A DNA stretch of 64,000 bases from Chloroflexota bacterium (GTDB taxonomy: Bacteria > Chloroflexota > Dehalococcoidia > Lucifugimonadales > Lucifugimonadaceae), in contig JAJCYY010000017.1 of assembly GCA_029262735.1 (NCBI GenBank), positions 22,669 to 86,668 of the forward strand. The letters are read 5' to 3'. The notes below the pieces were generated by a model. That model saw only the letters and a program-made list of their open reading frames with translations, ran no database searches and had not been told where the DNA came from. The translations under genes were made by a program, and so were the position numbers. Positions 22,126 through 30,654 of this stretch are shown piece by piece. Each line of letters opens with the position of its first letter. The first letter of the stretch is position 1.

Positions 22126-23331
22126 ATGAAGATTACGGATGTCCGGCCCTACGTTTCCATGCCGATTGACGGTCAGCCGTGGATCTTCGTCGAGGTGACT
22201 ACGGACGAAGGCATCTCTGGCATCGGTGAGTGCTCTGACTACGCCTCAACGGGACTGCTAGTTAGAGGACTGGACTGGATTAAGCGTGAGGTCGTGGGAC
22301 AGGATGCCAGGAATATCGAGAACATCTGGCAGACGATCTTTCACAAGTTCGATGACTTGAACGGCCGAGGATTCGTATCGCACTTGATCAGTGCCATCGA
22401 CATTGCACTGTGGGACATCAAGGGCAAAGCGCTCGGCGCTCCGATTTATCAACTGCTCGGCGGGCCGGTTCGCGAGCGTGTTCCGCTCTACACACACGTT
22501 CAGGACTGGAATTCAAATGCCGGAGGGCCTGAGGACGCAGCAAAGGCCGCGGTCGCTACGAAAGAGGCAGGTTACAGCGCGATCAAGACCGATCCATTTC
22601 CGGCTCAGGCAGGTCCAGACGCAGGCTTTTCCGGTCCGGCCGAAGTAGAGCGCCTGACACCAGAGAACTTCCGGAAATCGGTCGAGTGGATGGACGCTAT
22701 ACGAGGCGCCGTCGGCCCGGATTTCGAGCTTATGGTCGATGCGCATGCACGCTTCGATGTGGCATCTGCAATAGAGGCAGGTCGTGCGCTGGAGCACATC
22801 AACTTGATCTGGCTCGAGGAGCCGATTCACGTTGAGAACCACAACGCACTGCGGCAGGTGCGGGAGAACGTGCGGGTGCCGTTGTGTATTGGCGAGCGGC
22901 ACTTCACTCGCTGGGACTACACGGAAGTGCTCAATAGCCGCCTTGTTGACTACATCATGCCGGATGTGGCGTGGTGCGGCGGAATCAGCGAGCTGCGCAG
23001 GATTGCGGCGATGGCCGAGGCGCATTTCATACGCATCTCGCCACACGATGCGCTTGGACCGGTTTCGATTGCCGCCGGGTTCCAGGTCTGCATGACGACG
23101 CCGAATCTGTACCGGCAGGAGTGTCTTCACACCTGGTTTGACACCTTCGAGACGATGATCAATCCGATGTTCGATGTGCGGGATGGTTCGATTTACCCGA
23201 CCGACCGCCCCGGCCTGGGAATCGAACTGAACTTGGACAATGTTCAGCGATACCTTGTGGACCCGGATACGCGTGAATACCTGAACATCGACACACCTGT
23301 CGAAAACGCGAATAGTAAGTGGATTCGGTAG
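22126..23331 (+). CDS. Enolase-superfamily sugar-acid dehydratase (mandelate racemase subgroup)
   Basis: A 401-residue protein with the enolase-superfamily N-terminal cap and barrel. Key residues are the lysine segment YSAIKTDPFP, metal ligands in LMVDAHARFD, WLEEPIH and CIGERHFTRWDY, and the histidine in ISPHDALGPV. This set is typical of galactonate/mannonate/rhamnonate-type dehydratases, which make 2-keto-3-deoxy acids. It starts 33 bp after otsAB with GGGAGAG upstream. The exact acid sugar is not readable. The YjhG-type enzyme at 15661 and a second paralogue at 28257 suggest a broad sugar-acid diet. Confidence 0.87.
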   Translation: MKITDVRPYVSMPIDGQPWIFVEVTTDEGISGIGECSDYASTGLLVRGLDWIKREVVGQDARNIENIWQTIFHKFDDLNGRGFVSHLISAIDIALWDIKGKALGAPIYQLLGGPVRERVPLYTHVQDWNSNAGGPEDAAKAAVATKEAGYSAIKTDPFPAQAGPDAGFSGPAEVERLTPENFRKSVEWMDAIRGAVGPDFELMVDAHARFDVASAIEAGRALEHINLIWLEEPIHVENHNALRQVRENVRVPLCIGERHFTRWDYTEVLNSRLVDYIMPDVAWCGGISELRRIAAMAEAHFIRISPHDALGPVSIAAGFQVCMTTPNLYRQECLHTWFDTFETMINPMFDVRDGSIYPTDRPGLGIELNLDNVQRYLVDPDTREYLNIDTPVENANSKWIR

Positions 23332-23361
23332 GAAGCCTCAGGACCGAACGCCAGAACTCGA

Positions 23362-24081
23362 TCAGCCGTTAAGCAGTTCTGGTTCTGCGGTCATGGTCTC
23401 GCTCCTGCCGAAGCGCCATCGCGCAACACTGAGAGCGATCAGTAGGAACATTGCAGCCAGGGCGTATCCGGCGATGACGTCGCTCGCCCAGTGTGCGCCG
23501 AGATAGACTCTCGAAGAGCCGATGATCAGAAGCACCCCGAATCCGGCTCCCGCGGCAAGTGCCTGAATCAGCCGGTTCCCTCGGAAGACCAGGAACGCCA
23601 CCACAATGGCACCGCCAATAATGAGCCCGGAGCCCATGGCGTGGCCGCTCGGAAAGCTATACCCGACAGGGTTCACCAGCACCTCGATGCCTTCGAGGTT
23701 CGGACGCGGCCGGCCGATCGCCTGTTTCAGCACCGGTGAGAACACGTAGAACGCTGCCGCGAGCCACAACACGCTCGACTCTTTCCAGCGTCGGAACAGG
23801 AGCAGGCACGTCGCCATAGCGCCAAAAAGCGTGAACAGCCAGACCTTGCCGCCTACGAGATCACCAAACTCCATGAGGCCCACGAGCCACGACCACTCCA
23901 GCCGCTGGAAACTGCGGCTCGTCTCGACATCCCCCGGCAGGACGCCAAATGCGATGACAGAGGCAGCAAGTGAAATTGCAATCATGCCGAGCCAGAATGC
24001 AGGGGCTCTGAGCATGTGACGAAGCCCGGCCGCAAGCCAGATGCGTGCCAGCGCGTCGTGTTCAAGCGCACTTTTATACAT
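23362..24081 (-). CDS. PAP2-family membrane phosphatase
   Basis: A 239-residue integral membrane protein of about six helices. The three acid-phosphatase signatures are in order: KQAIGRPRP, YSFPSGHAMGS and SRVYLGAHWASDVIAGY. These enzymes dephosphorylate lipid phosphates such as phosphatidate or undecaprenyl pyrophosphate on the outer face of the membrane. The ATG at 24081 starts MYKSALEHDALA. An 11-bp-period direct repeat lies about 40 bp upstream (24121-24138) and may be a regulator site. The substrate is not determined. Confidence 0.87.
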   Translation of the reverse strand: MYKSALEHDALARIWLAAGLRHMLRAPAFWLGMIAISLAASVIAFGVLPGDVETSRSFQRLEWSWLVGLMEFGDLVGGKVWLFTLFGAMATCLLLFRRWKESSVLWLAAAFYVFSPVLKQAIGRPRPNLEGIEVLVNPVGYSFPSGHAMGSGLIIGGAIVVAFLVFRGNRLIQALAAGAGFGVLLIIGSSRVYLGAHWASDVIAGYALAAMFLLIALSVARWRFGRSETMTAEPELLNG

Positions 24082-24120
24082 CCCACCATTATCTCAAAAT
24101 TAGAACGAATGTGTTGAGTT

Positions 24121-24138
24121 TTACGTGAAGATTACGTG
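24121..24138. promoter_or_regulatory. Direct repeat TTACGTG with 11-bp period
   Basis: TTACGTG occurs at 24121-24127 and again at 24132-24138, one helical turn apart, in the divergent gap between the PAP2 and secreted-protein genes. Direct repeats with an 11-bp period are the usual binding format of OmpR/PhoB-type regulators. The distance to the PAP2 start (39 bp) would put it near the -35 region of that gene. No regulator is named; this is an inference from geometry. Confidence 0.4.
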
Positions 24139-24321
24139 GATAGGCTCAGGTGCTCCAAATTGCGGTCTATCCGTAACGGAGTTGTAAGACTCTCGACAAA
24201 TTCCTGAACTTTTGCAGACGGGACCTGAAGATTCGCTCTCTAGCTTGGTTGTGTAGCGGCAGGGGCCGCAGCAGCAGCAAAAACAGAGGGGCAAACCTCT
24301 CATAAATGTATCGAGGTAGAG

Positions 24322-24981
24322 ATGAAGAAGTTTCTTGTTGGAGCGGCAGTCGGTACGGCAGGTCTCGTGGCACTGACCGGAGCCACGTTTGCACAGACGG
24401 AGGGTGACTCTCCCGGAACCGGGGTTAGAGAACGAGTGGCTGAGATACTGGGCGTTGCGCCTGAGGAGTTGCAGGATGCAGTTCAACAGGCTCGCGGAGA
24501 GCACCAGGACGAGCAGATAGCAGAACGACTGGCAAGCGCGGTTGAAGAAGGGGTGATCACGCAGGATGAGGCAGACGCCATCTCGGGCTGGTTGGACTCG
24601 ATGCCCGATGCGCTTGAAGGCTTGGCTGGCCACGGTAGACAGCGAGGTTTCGGAAACGTGATCGGCGCGGCAGATTCTGAAGAGCGAATTGCGGCGCTGG
24701 TAGAGAGGCTCGTCGAGGCAGGAAAGATCACCCAGGAAGACGTGGCGGCGGTTACTGAGTGGTTTGGTGATGCGCCAACAGAGGTGTTGAGCAAGTTGGG
24801 CCGGCACGACGGCGACCGCGCTCACGGGCGTGGTTTCCGCGGACGTATGTTCGGTGAAGGCCCTGGCGGCAGGTTGTTCGAGGGCCGCTTCCAGATCCGG
24901 CCGTACGTTCCGCCGGTAGACGCAGACAGTGCTGAGGAATCGAGCGCCGTGAGTTCCGTCGCAGTCGGTGAGGTGGCGTGA
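24322..24981 (+). CDS. Secreted protein with two internal helical repeats
   Basis: A 219-residue exported protein. The Sec signal is MKK then a hydrophobic core and ATFAQ, with likely cleavage after AFA-like TFA at about residue 25. The mature part begins with a helix ERVAEILGVAPEELQDAV. It then has two related segments, VEEGVITQDEADAISGWLD and VEAGKITQEDVAAVTEWFG, each followed by about ten residues. The tail is Gly/Arg/His-rich and ends acidic. The layout resembles DUF2680-type or similar small exported proteins, but I do not assign function. GAGGTAGAG precedes the ATG. A long antisense frame here is a shadow. Confidence 0.75.
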   Translation: MKKFLVGAAVGTAGLVALTGATFAQTEGDSPGTGVRERVAEILGVAPEELQDAVQQARGEHQDEQIAERLASAVEEGVITQDEADAISGWLDSMPDALEGLAGHGRQRGFGNVIGAADSEERIAALVERLVEAGKITQEDVAAVTEWFGDAPTEVLSKLGRHDGDRAHGRGFRGRMFGEGPGGRLFEGRFQIRPYVPPVDADSAEESSAVSSVAVGEVA

Positions 24982-25071
24982 CGCGGCGATACCCGGATCC
25001 GGATGGCTCGGCAATACGGCAAAGCCAGTACCTGGCAAACAATTAAATAGAGCTTCAACAACCCAATCAGC

Positions 25072-25112
25072 GGTGGCCGGTGGAGAGCAGCATCTCTGCC
25101 GGCCACCTTTTT
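25072..25112 (+). terminator. Intrinsic terminator after the secreted-protein gene
   Basis: The stem GGTGGCCGG (25072-25080) / CCGGCCACC (25099-25107) is followed by TTTTTG. The inner part AGAG/CTCT can pair further with a small bulge. It lies about 90 bp after the stop codon. Confidence 0.85.
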
Positions 25113-25162
25113 GTGTCGGCGCCTCGTTATCGCCCGGCAGTCACAACTGTTGACCACGAATT

Positions 25163-25192
25163 TTGACCGGGGAGTAAAAAATCGGCTATTGT
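25163..25192 (+). promoter_or_regulatory. Promoter candidate upstream of the leader peptide and rsgA
   Basis: TTGACC (25163-25168) and TATTGT (25187-25192) are separated by 18 bp. The predicted start near 25199 would give a leader of about 190 nt to the rsgA ATG and about 87 nt to the small frame at 25286. A second TTGACC occurs 13 bp upstream, at 25150. Confidence 0.5.
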
Positions 25193-25285
25193 GAGTCATA
25201 GGCTGAAACGGTGCCGTACGACCTGCGATTCACCATTTTCCAGATCGCCGTGAATCTCACCGGATAAGATAGGAGGGCGACCGCG

Positions 25286-25375
25286 ATGAATGTCAGAATG
25301 TCTACTTCCTTTCACCGCGCTTCAGCGCATTCCTACCTTTCCGGCGCATCGCAGACCGTTTTCTCCTTCATCTGA
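25286..25375 (+). CDS. Possible 29-codon leader peptide upstream of rsgA
   Basis: An ATG at 25286 is preceded by AGGAGG at 25271-25276, an ideal Shine-Dalgarno, better than that of rsgA itself. The frame encodes 29 residues (MNVRMSTSFHRASAHSYL..., rich in Ser, His and aromatic residues) and stops at TGA 25373-25375, 17 bp before the rsgA ATG. It has no homology I recognise. It could be a translated leader that couples or attenuates rsgA, or a small protein in its own right. Real translation is inferred only from the RBS and position. Confidence 0.4.
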   Translation: MNVRMSTSFHRASAHSYLSGASQTVFSFI

Positions 25376-25392
25376 AGGCCAGATCGCATTCG

Positions 25393-26547
25393 ATGTTCCG
25401 GATACGGAGCATCACGTTGCATTCTTCCGATTCCTTCGAGAAACCCCCTGAAACAGGGCATGCCGATGCCCGGCCAAACACCCTCGCGCCCATTGGCTGG
25501 GACCAGGCCCGAATAGCCGAGTTCACCGAACACGCCAATTCCGGATTGTCTCCGGGGCGGGTTGCACGCGTCGATGGGCAAAGCGTTATGCTCATCACGG
25601 CGACCGGAACCGTCCGGGCCGAGAGCTCTACCGAGTTGCAGCAGCTAGCGGAGACCTCCGAAGACCGGCCCGCGACCGGTGACTGGGTCGGACTACGGCA
25701 ACGGCCCTCAAGTGATTTGGACGTTATCGAGGTTGTGCTCCGGCGCAGGTCGCAGCTTTCTCGAACTCGACAGGTTATGAAGTCGGCCGTTGAACAGCAG
25801 ATCGTCGCCGTCAATATCGACGTCGCGTTCATCGTTCACGCTGCTAACAACGTGAACTTGAGGCGACTGGAGCGAGAAGCAAGCCAGGTAGCGACGAGCG
25901 GTGCCGCGGTAGTCATCGTCCTGAACAAGGCAGATCTCACGAGTGATACGGAGGCACGGTCGGATGAGGTACGGTCGATCCTGCCACAGGTGGATGTTCA
26001 TGCCGTAAGTGGGGTCACAGGCGAGCGGGTTGAGGCGCTGGCGGCGTATGCCCGTCCTGACAGGACCGTTGTCTTCATCGGCGCCTCAGGCGTTGGGAAG
26101 TCGACCCTGATCAACCGGCTATTAGGCCGCGAAGTCATGGACACCGGCGCCGTTCGTGAAGACGATCAGCGAGGCCGCCACACGACCACCACTCGATATC
26201 TGCACCCCCTGGACGGCGGTGGTGCGCTGATCGACACACCCGGCATACGGTCGATTGGACTTTCGGGCGCTGACGATGGAGTGGCCGCTGTTTTCGACGA
26301 CATTGCCGAGCTTGCTCTGACCTGTCGGTTCAACGATTGCTCACATGGCGATGAACCCGGCTGTGCTGTGCAGGATGCGATTCGTCGTGGAGAACTGGAA
26401 GCGGCGCGGCTGGCCTCATTTCAGAAACTGGGTCGCGAAGTGGAGTTCGTGCAGTCGAAGTCAGATATGCGCCTGCGTAACGCCCGTCGTGACATCTGGA
26501 AGGCACGTGCAAAGAGCAATCGCGAGAGGATGAACGAACGCCAGTAG
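25393..26547 (+). CDS. rsgA: Small-ribosomal-subunit-dependent GTPase RsgA (YjeQ)
   Basis: A 384-residue circularly permuted GTPase that helps mature the 30S subunit. The OB-fold N-terminal half includes GRVARVDGQSVMLITATG. G-motifs come in permuted order: NKAD (G4), then GASGVGKST (G1), the RGRHTTT switch (G2) and DTPG (G3). The C-terminal zinc site is CRFNDCSHGDEPGC. The first 30 or so residues before NTLAPIGWDQ look like a lineage-specific leader. The ATG at 25393 has only a weak RBS, consistent with coupling to the small upstream frame. The neighbouring gene is convergent. Confidence 0.95.
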   Translation: MFRIRSITLHSSDSFEKPPETGHADARPNTLAPIGWDQARIAEFTEHANSGLSPGRVARVDGQSVMLITATGTVRAESSTELQQLAETSEDRPATGDWVGLRQRPSSDLDVIEVVLRRRSQLSRTRQVMKSAVEQQIVAVNIDVAFIVHAANNVNLRRLEREASQVATSGAAVVIVLNKADLTSDTEARSDEVRSILPQVDVHAVSGVTGERVEALAAYARPDRTVVFIGASGVGKSTLINRLLGREVMDTGAVREDDQRGRHTTTTRYLHPLDGGGALIDTPGIRSIGLSGADDGVAAVFDDIAELALTCRFNDCSHGDEPGCAVQDAIRRGELEAARLASFQKLGREVEFVQSKSDMRLRNARRDIWKARAKSNRERMNERQ

Positions 26548-26600
26548 CCCGAACAATCAGAGCGTGGCGTGAGAGCCGTTTTCTCGCTCCCTTCTCCGCG

Positions 26601-28193
26601 TTATCGCCCCGGCACGTAGTCGGTGTCAGGTTCGAACGGGTACAACGGCTTCCGGCGGCCGTGATAGGTGAAGAACGAAAGGTCTGCAGTCGTCACGCCG
26701 GGCGTGTTCACAAGGACCACTTCGCCAGCAATTGGCTGATATGCAGGCCGCGGCGAAACGACACCCTTCGCAATCACGATCTGGTAGTGCTCGGGGATGA
26801 TGCCCGCTGCGTACATGCCATAGCGAGACGTGTTGCCAGTGCGGCTGGTGTTGAGAAACAGCGTGTGGCCGTCGGTCGTGTCCAGCCGAACAGATGTCCC
26901 TGCATCGAAGAACCGGTAACCGCCGTGAGTGGCCCCAAAGTCTTCCCAGTCGCCATCAATGATCGCTCTCACGTTTCCCGTAACTCGCACCGGCTTGCCG
27001 TGCATGTCATCAGTCTTGGCACCGACCTCGAGAGTCACCTCTGATCCAACACCGGCTGCCACACACGCCTTCACAGTGTCAGGATCATAGAGCGACTGTA
27101 GCAACGACTTCACGCCCATCTTCTGTGCCTCGGCAAGTATGAAGGTTGAGTCGGCTGAAGAACCGCCGCCGATGTTGTCTCCAACGTCCATCAGTACAAT
27201 TGGACCGGTTTTTGGCGCCTTACCGTCAGCGGTTTCTATCGCCTCCGGAGCTATGAGCGCCGTGCCGTCCGTCGGGACCTCATCCCAGTCTCCAAGACGG
27301 CGAGGCCCTCGGTAACGCTTCTGAGCCGACTCAAGGGCATCTTTGATTGAAGCAACCGGTGTATTCAGCGCTTCCCTGTGTTTCCATGCGCGCTCCGCCA
27401 TCCAGACCGCTGTTTCCTTTGCCAGTTCCGGGTTGTTGTCTGTGATTGCAATCCAGCTCATTCCCATCTCATCGACATCCGCGTAGGGATAGCCTTCTGC
27501 AACGCTTGTGTCGAGAATCCCCGGACGCCCTAGCGCTTCGAGGGAATCGTCGACTATCGTCTTCATCGGCTCTTCTCCGGTGAACTGCCGAACAATGTTC
27601 ACTACGAGCGGTGGCATTTCGATCCACTGCGTCGGCTTGATCTCACCTTTGGCGGTCCGGTAGATCAGTTCGGCGCACCTGTAGCCGCGAGGTCGAGGGT
27701 CGAGGTGCGGGTTCGTTCGCCAGACGATGCAGATATCTGTGTTTGCAACCACGGCTTTGGAGACGTTGGAGTGCATGTCCAACGTGATGCCGACCGGGAC
27801 GTTGGGACCGACGATCTCCCGCACGGCGCGAGTGAACTCGCCGTCCATGTCAGGAAACTCCTCGGAGACCGCGGCTCCGTGGTTTGGCAGAAGAACGGCG
27901 TCCCAGGGACCACGGTCACGGAGCATCTGGAGCATCTCTCCTGAAATCCGGTCGTACGCGTCCTTTGTGATGGTGCCTATTGGTCCGGTCTGCGCCCACA
28001 TTAGTGGGACGGCCTCAAAGCCGAACTCCCTGGCCGCCTGCAAGTAGCCGGCGGTCGTGTACAGCGAGTTCTGGAACTTTTCGACAATCTCGTCTCCGCG
28101 CAACAGATCGGATAGCTCAAACTGGTGATAGTCGGCCGGAACGCGCGAGAAGGTGTTGGTCTCGTGGGAGATTCCGAGAATCGCGAACCGCAT
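26601..28193 (-). CDS. M81-family metallopeptidase-like protein (MlrC)
   Basis: A 530-residue MlrC-family protein. It begins RFAILGISHETNTFS, followed by LLPNHGAAVSEEFPDMDGE and GITLDMHSNVS, where Asp and His residues bind zinc. The central VLMDVGDNIGGGSSADSTF and the C-terminal segment around KGVVSPRPAY are standard. MlrC was named for the last step of microcystin degradation in sphingomonads. Most family members occur where no microcystin is present and probably act on other linear peptides or amides. The ATG at 28193 has GGAG upstream. The gene is 64 bp downstream of an enolase-superfamily gene on the same strand. Confidence 0.9.
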   Translation of the reverse strand: MRFAILGISHETNTFSRVPADYHQFELSDLLRGDEIVEKFQNSLYTTAGYLQAAREFGFEAVPLMWAQTGPIGTITKDAYDRISGEMLQMLRDRGPWDAVLLPNHGAAVSEEFPDMDGEFTRAVREIVGPNVPVGITLDMHSNVSKAVVANTDICIVWRTNPHLDPRPRGYRCAELIYRTAKGEIKPTQWIEMPPLVVNIVRQFTGEEPMKTIVDDSLEALGRPGILDTSVAEGYPYADVDEMGMSWIAITDNNPELAKETAVWMAERAWKHREALNTPVASIKDALESAQKRYRGPRRLGDWDEVPTDGTALIAPEAIETADGKAPKTGPIVLMDVGDNIGGGSSADSTFILAEAQKMGVKSLLQSLYDPDTVKACVAAGVGSEVTLEVGAKTDDMHGKPVRVTGNVRAIIDGDWEDFGATHGGYRFFDAGTSVRLDTTDGHTLFLNTSRTGNTSRYGMYAAGIIPEHYQIVIAKGVVSPRPAYQPIAGEVVLVNTPGVTTADLSFFTYHGRRKPLYPFEPDTDYVPGR

Positions 28194-28256
28194 CTTGCTG
28201 GCTCCTGTCGGGTCGTCTGAGGTTGATTTTCTTCTATGAGATCCTGGGCCGCGGGC

Positions 28257-29426
28257 TCAAATTGATACTGCGTGTTTTTTCAGTGCCGATTCGTTGAGTT
28301 CTGTTCCCCAACCGGGCCTTGTGGGTATGGTCACGCGACCATTGTTGATCTCCGGCAAATGGGTCACAAGCTCATCACGCCACGACACCTGTACGGGGTC
28401 AGATTCGCTGATCATTACGTTGTTCACGGTGGCGCAGAGGTTCATTGACTGGAACGTGGACATATGGCCGTTGAAGTTGTGGGGCGCGATGTTCATGTCA
28501 AAGACCTCGGCCATCTTCGCTGCGTTACGCGCCGGTGTGAATCCCTGCCACTGTACGTCCACCTTGACCACATCCATCGCCCGCTCTTCGAAAAGCGGCA
28601 GATAGTTGATCGGTCCCAGCTTCTGCTCGCCTGTGCAGATTGGAAAACGAACTGCGTCCTTGACCATGCGGAGCGACTTCGCATCGAGATTGTCTATCTC
28701 CATCCAGAACAGGTCAAACTCCTCCAGGGCATGCCCGAGCCTGATCTGACCCGACGCCTTGAAGTTCACGTTCACGTCGAGGCAGATCTCCATCTCTGGT
28801 CCTGCAACTTCACGGAAGGCTGATATCTGGCGCACTGCAATATCGAGCAATTCTCGGGTGAGTGCCTGGTCGTGAGGACCGTCCCGTCCCTGCCTGATGC
28901 CGAACCAGGGACCATCGTTGTTAGGTATCAGTATGTTGGTCTTGAAGGCGTCGTAGCCCGCGGCTTTCGCCTGTTCGACCACCCGGCAGGCGTCATCAAG
29001 CGATGAGATAGGTTTTGCGCCGATCTTTTCGGGATGGCTGGCCTGATAGGTACCGAGGTGTGACCAGTAGACCCGCTGTTCGCTGCGGGTTGGTCCGCCG
29101 AACAGCTCGTAGACGGGAACGCCGAGCGCCTTTGCCTTTGCGTCCCAGAGCGCCAGCTCAATTCCAGCCATCGCCTGCCATGTCGCTCCTCCATACACGG
29201 AATGCGTGCCACGCAGCATGTCCATGTAGAGCTTTTCGACCTGTCGAGGATCCTGGCCGACGACGAAGCGCGAGAGGTCTTTCACAAGCCCGATCATGCC
29301 GTTTGCGACTGCGCCTTCACCAAACTCTGAGTATCCGGTGATTCCCTCGTCGGTGCGGAGGATGCAGAACATCCACGGAGATTGCAGGCCTTCGACGGCG
29401 ACGGCTTCGACTGATGTGACCTTCAT
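28257..29426 (-). CDS. Enolase-superfamily dehydratase/racemase (second paralogue)
   Basis: A 389-residue protein from the ATG at 29426 (MKVTSVEAVAVEG). Barrel motifs are DAFKTNILIP (lysine), CLDVNVNFKA, FWMEIDNLDA and CTGEQKLG (acidic metal ligands), DVVKVDVQWQG, and the late IAPHNFNGHMS with the histidine. It differs from the paralogue at 22126 in the lysine and histidine surroundings, so it likely has another substrate. A longer in-frame form from 29486 would add a basic leader that does not fit the family, so the shorter start is preferred. It probably forms an operon with the MlrC-like gene. Confidence 0.87.
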   Translation of the reverse strand: MKVTSVEAVAVEGLQSPWMFCILRTDEGITGYSEFGEGAVANGMIGLVKDLSRFVVGQDPRQVEKLYMDMLRGTHSVYGGATWQAMAGIELALWDAKAKALGVPVYELFGGPTRSEQRVYWSHLGTYQASHPEKIGAKPISSLDDACRVVEQAKAAGYDAFKTNILIPNNDGPWFGIRQGRDGPHDQALTRELLDIAVRQISAFREVAGPEMEICLDVNVNFKASGQIRLGHALEEFDLFWMEIDNLDAKSLRMVKDAVRFPICTGEQKLGPINYLPLFEERAMDVVKVDVQWQGFTPARNAAKMAEVFDMNIAPHNFNGHMSTFQSMNLCATVNNVMISESDPVQVSWRDELVTHLPEINNGRVTIPTRPGWGTELNESALKKHAVSI

Positions 29427-29547
29427 GTTTTCTCTGATTCTCCTGGTCAGGCTACGCGTAACCCTGAGCCTGATTGTAAGGCGCATCGGGCGGTATAGAC
29501 AGAAATGAATGTGACGTGGCGCACACTACCACCGGGTGTGCCCGGCG

Positions 29548-30654
29548 TCAGCGGTCGACGAATGGAACGTCCAGGCGCGCCGGTCCGGGCCTGCGAACCG
29601 CTCGGAAGATCACGTAGGACGCTGTGATGGCCGAGACCGGAAGGACGACTCCGAAAACGATGATGCTGGCCGGTGTGAGTAGGTCATGATCGATCGAGAT
29701 CGCTATCAGAGCTATGAGATACACGCCGTAGAAACCGAGCATGAACAGTCCGTCTCTGCGTCCTGCCTGTCTGCCGATAATCGCGATCGCAAGTACGATA
29801 ATTCCTACGCTGAGAGCTACCGGAAAGTCGAGTCGAAGGGCGTCGCTCGGCACCTCCAGTCCGCCTTTGGATACCAGGGCGGCTGCCCCGATGACCCCGA
29901 GGACGTTGATCACGCTTGCGCCGACGGCGTTGCCGATCGCAAGGTCGGTCTGGCCGCGTAACGCGGCGATCACCGCTGTCGTCAGCTCCGGCGCCGATGT
30001 TCCTGCCGAAACGATGGTCAGCCCGATGATCAGCTCGCTCACGCCCAGTGCGGTAGCAATGTCCGATGCGGAATTGACGAACAGCCGCGACCCAAGGATC
30101 AAAAATGTAGCTCCGACCGCGGCGAGGCCGAGACCTGCGCCCATGTCTCTCAGTGCAGCCTGCCTGGTGCGAGTGACCCTTGACTCGCGGGTAGCGCGTG
30201 CCGTTCGCCGTGACTGGAGGACCGAGAAGGTGATGAACCCAACGAGTACCAGCAGCAGCAGGATGCCTTCCCACTCAGCGACATTTCTGTTGACTGCAAA
30301 GATGTAGACGATCAATGTCGCTGCGATCAAGACGGGCAGGTCTTTTCGTATGGTCAGGTTCGAGACAGGAATGACAATGATGGCCGCGGCAGCACCTGCG
30401 ACGACGAGGGTGTTGAAGATGTTGCTGCCGAGAACGTTGCCGACCGCAAGGCCGCCGCGGCCCTGCGATGCTGCGACTATCGAGACGCTTGCTTCTGGTG
30501 CGGTGGTTGCAAACGAGACGATTGTCAGGCCGATGACGAGCGGTGAGAGACCGGCGAGCCTGCCGAGTCTCGTAGCGCCGCGGACAAGCCCTTCTGCGCC
30601 GACAACGAGAAGGACGAGACCGATGATGAAAAATACTAGGTCAAGGGGGCTCAT
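29548..30654 (-). CDS. Calcium/sodium antiporter of the CaCA family
   Basis: A 368-residue integral membrane exchanger with about ten helices. The two inverted alpha-repeats are clear. Repeat 1 has GLTIVSFATTAPEASVSI and GNVLGSNIFN. Repeat 2 has GLTIVSAGTSAPELTTAV and GNAVGASVINVLG. The acidic residues in PEAS and PEL coordinate the ion. It would exchange Ca2+ or another cation for Na+ or H+. The start ATG at 30654 overlaps the stop of the GNAT gene (ATGA), indicating translational coupling. Confidence 0.92.
   Translation of the reverse strand: MSPLDLVFFIIGLVLLVVGAEGLVRGATRLGRLAGLSPLVIGLTIVSFATTAPEASVSIVAASQGRGGLAVGNVLGSNIFNTLVVAGAAAAIIVIPVSNLTIRKDLPVLIAATLIVYIFAVNRNVAEWEGILLLLVLVGFITFSVLQSRRTARATRESRVTRTRQAALRDMGAGLGLAAVGATFLILGSRLFVNSASDIATALGVSELIIGLTIVSAGTSAPELTTAVIAALRGQTDLAIGNAVGASVINVLGVIGAAALVSKGGLEVPSDALRLDFPVALSVGIIVLAIAIIGRQAGRRDGLFMLGFYGVYLIALIAISIDHDLLTPASIIVFGVVLPVSAITASYVIFRAVRRPGPARLDVPFVDR

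Noticed and set aside
24121..25038. 305-codon open frame on the minus strand across the secreted-protein gene
   Set aside because: It lies antisense to a gene with a signal peptide, SD and internal repeats. Its composition is Cys/Arg/Leu-rich with no family features.
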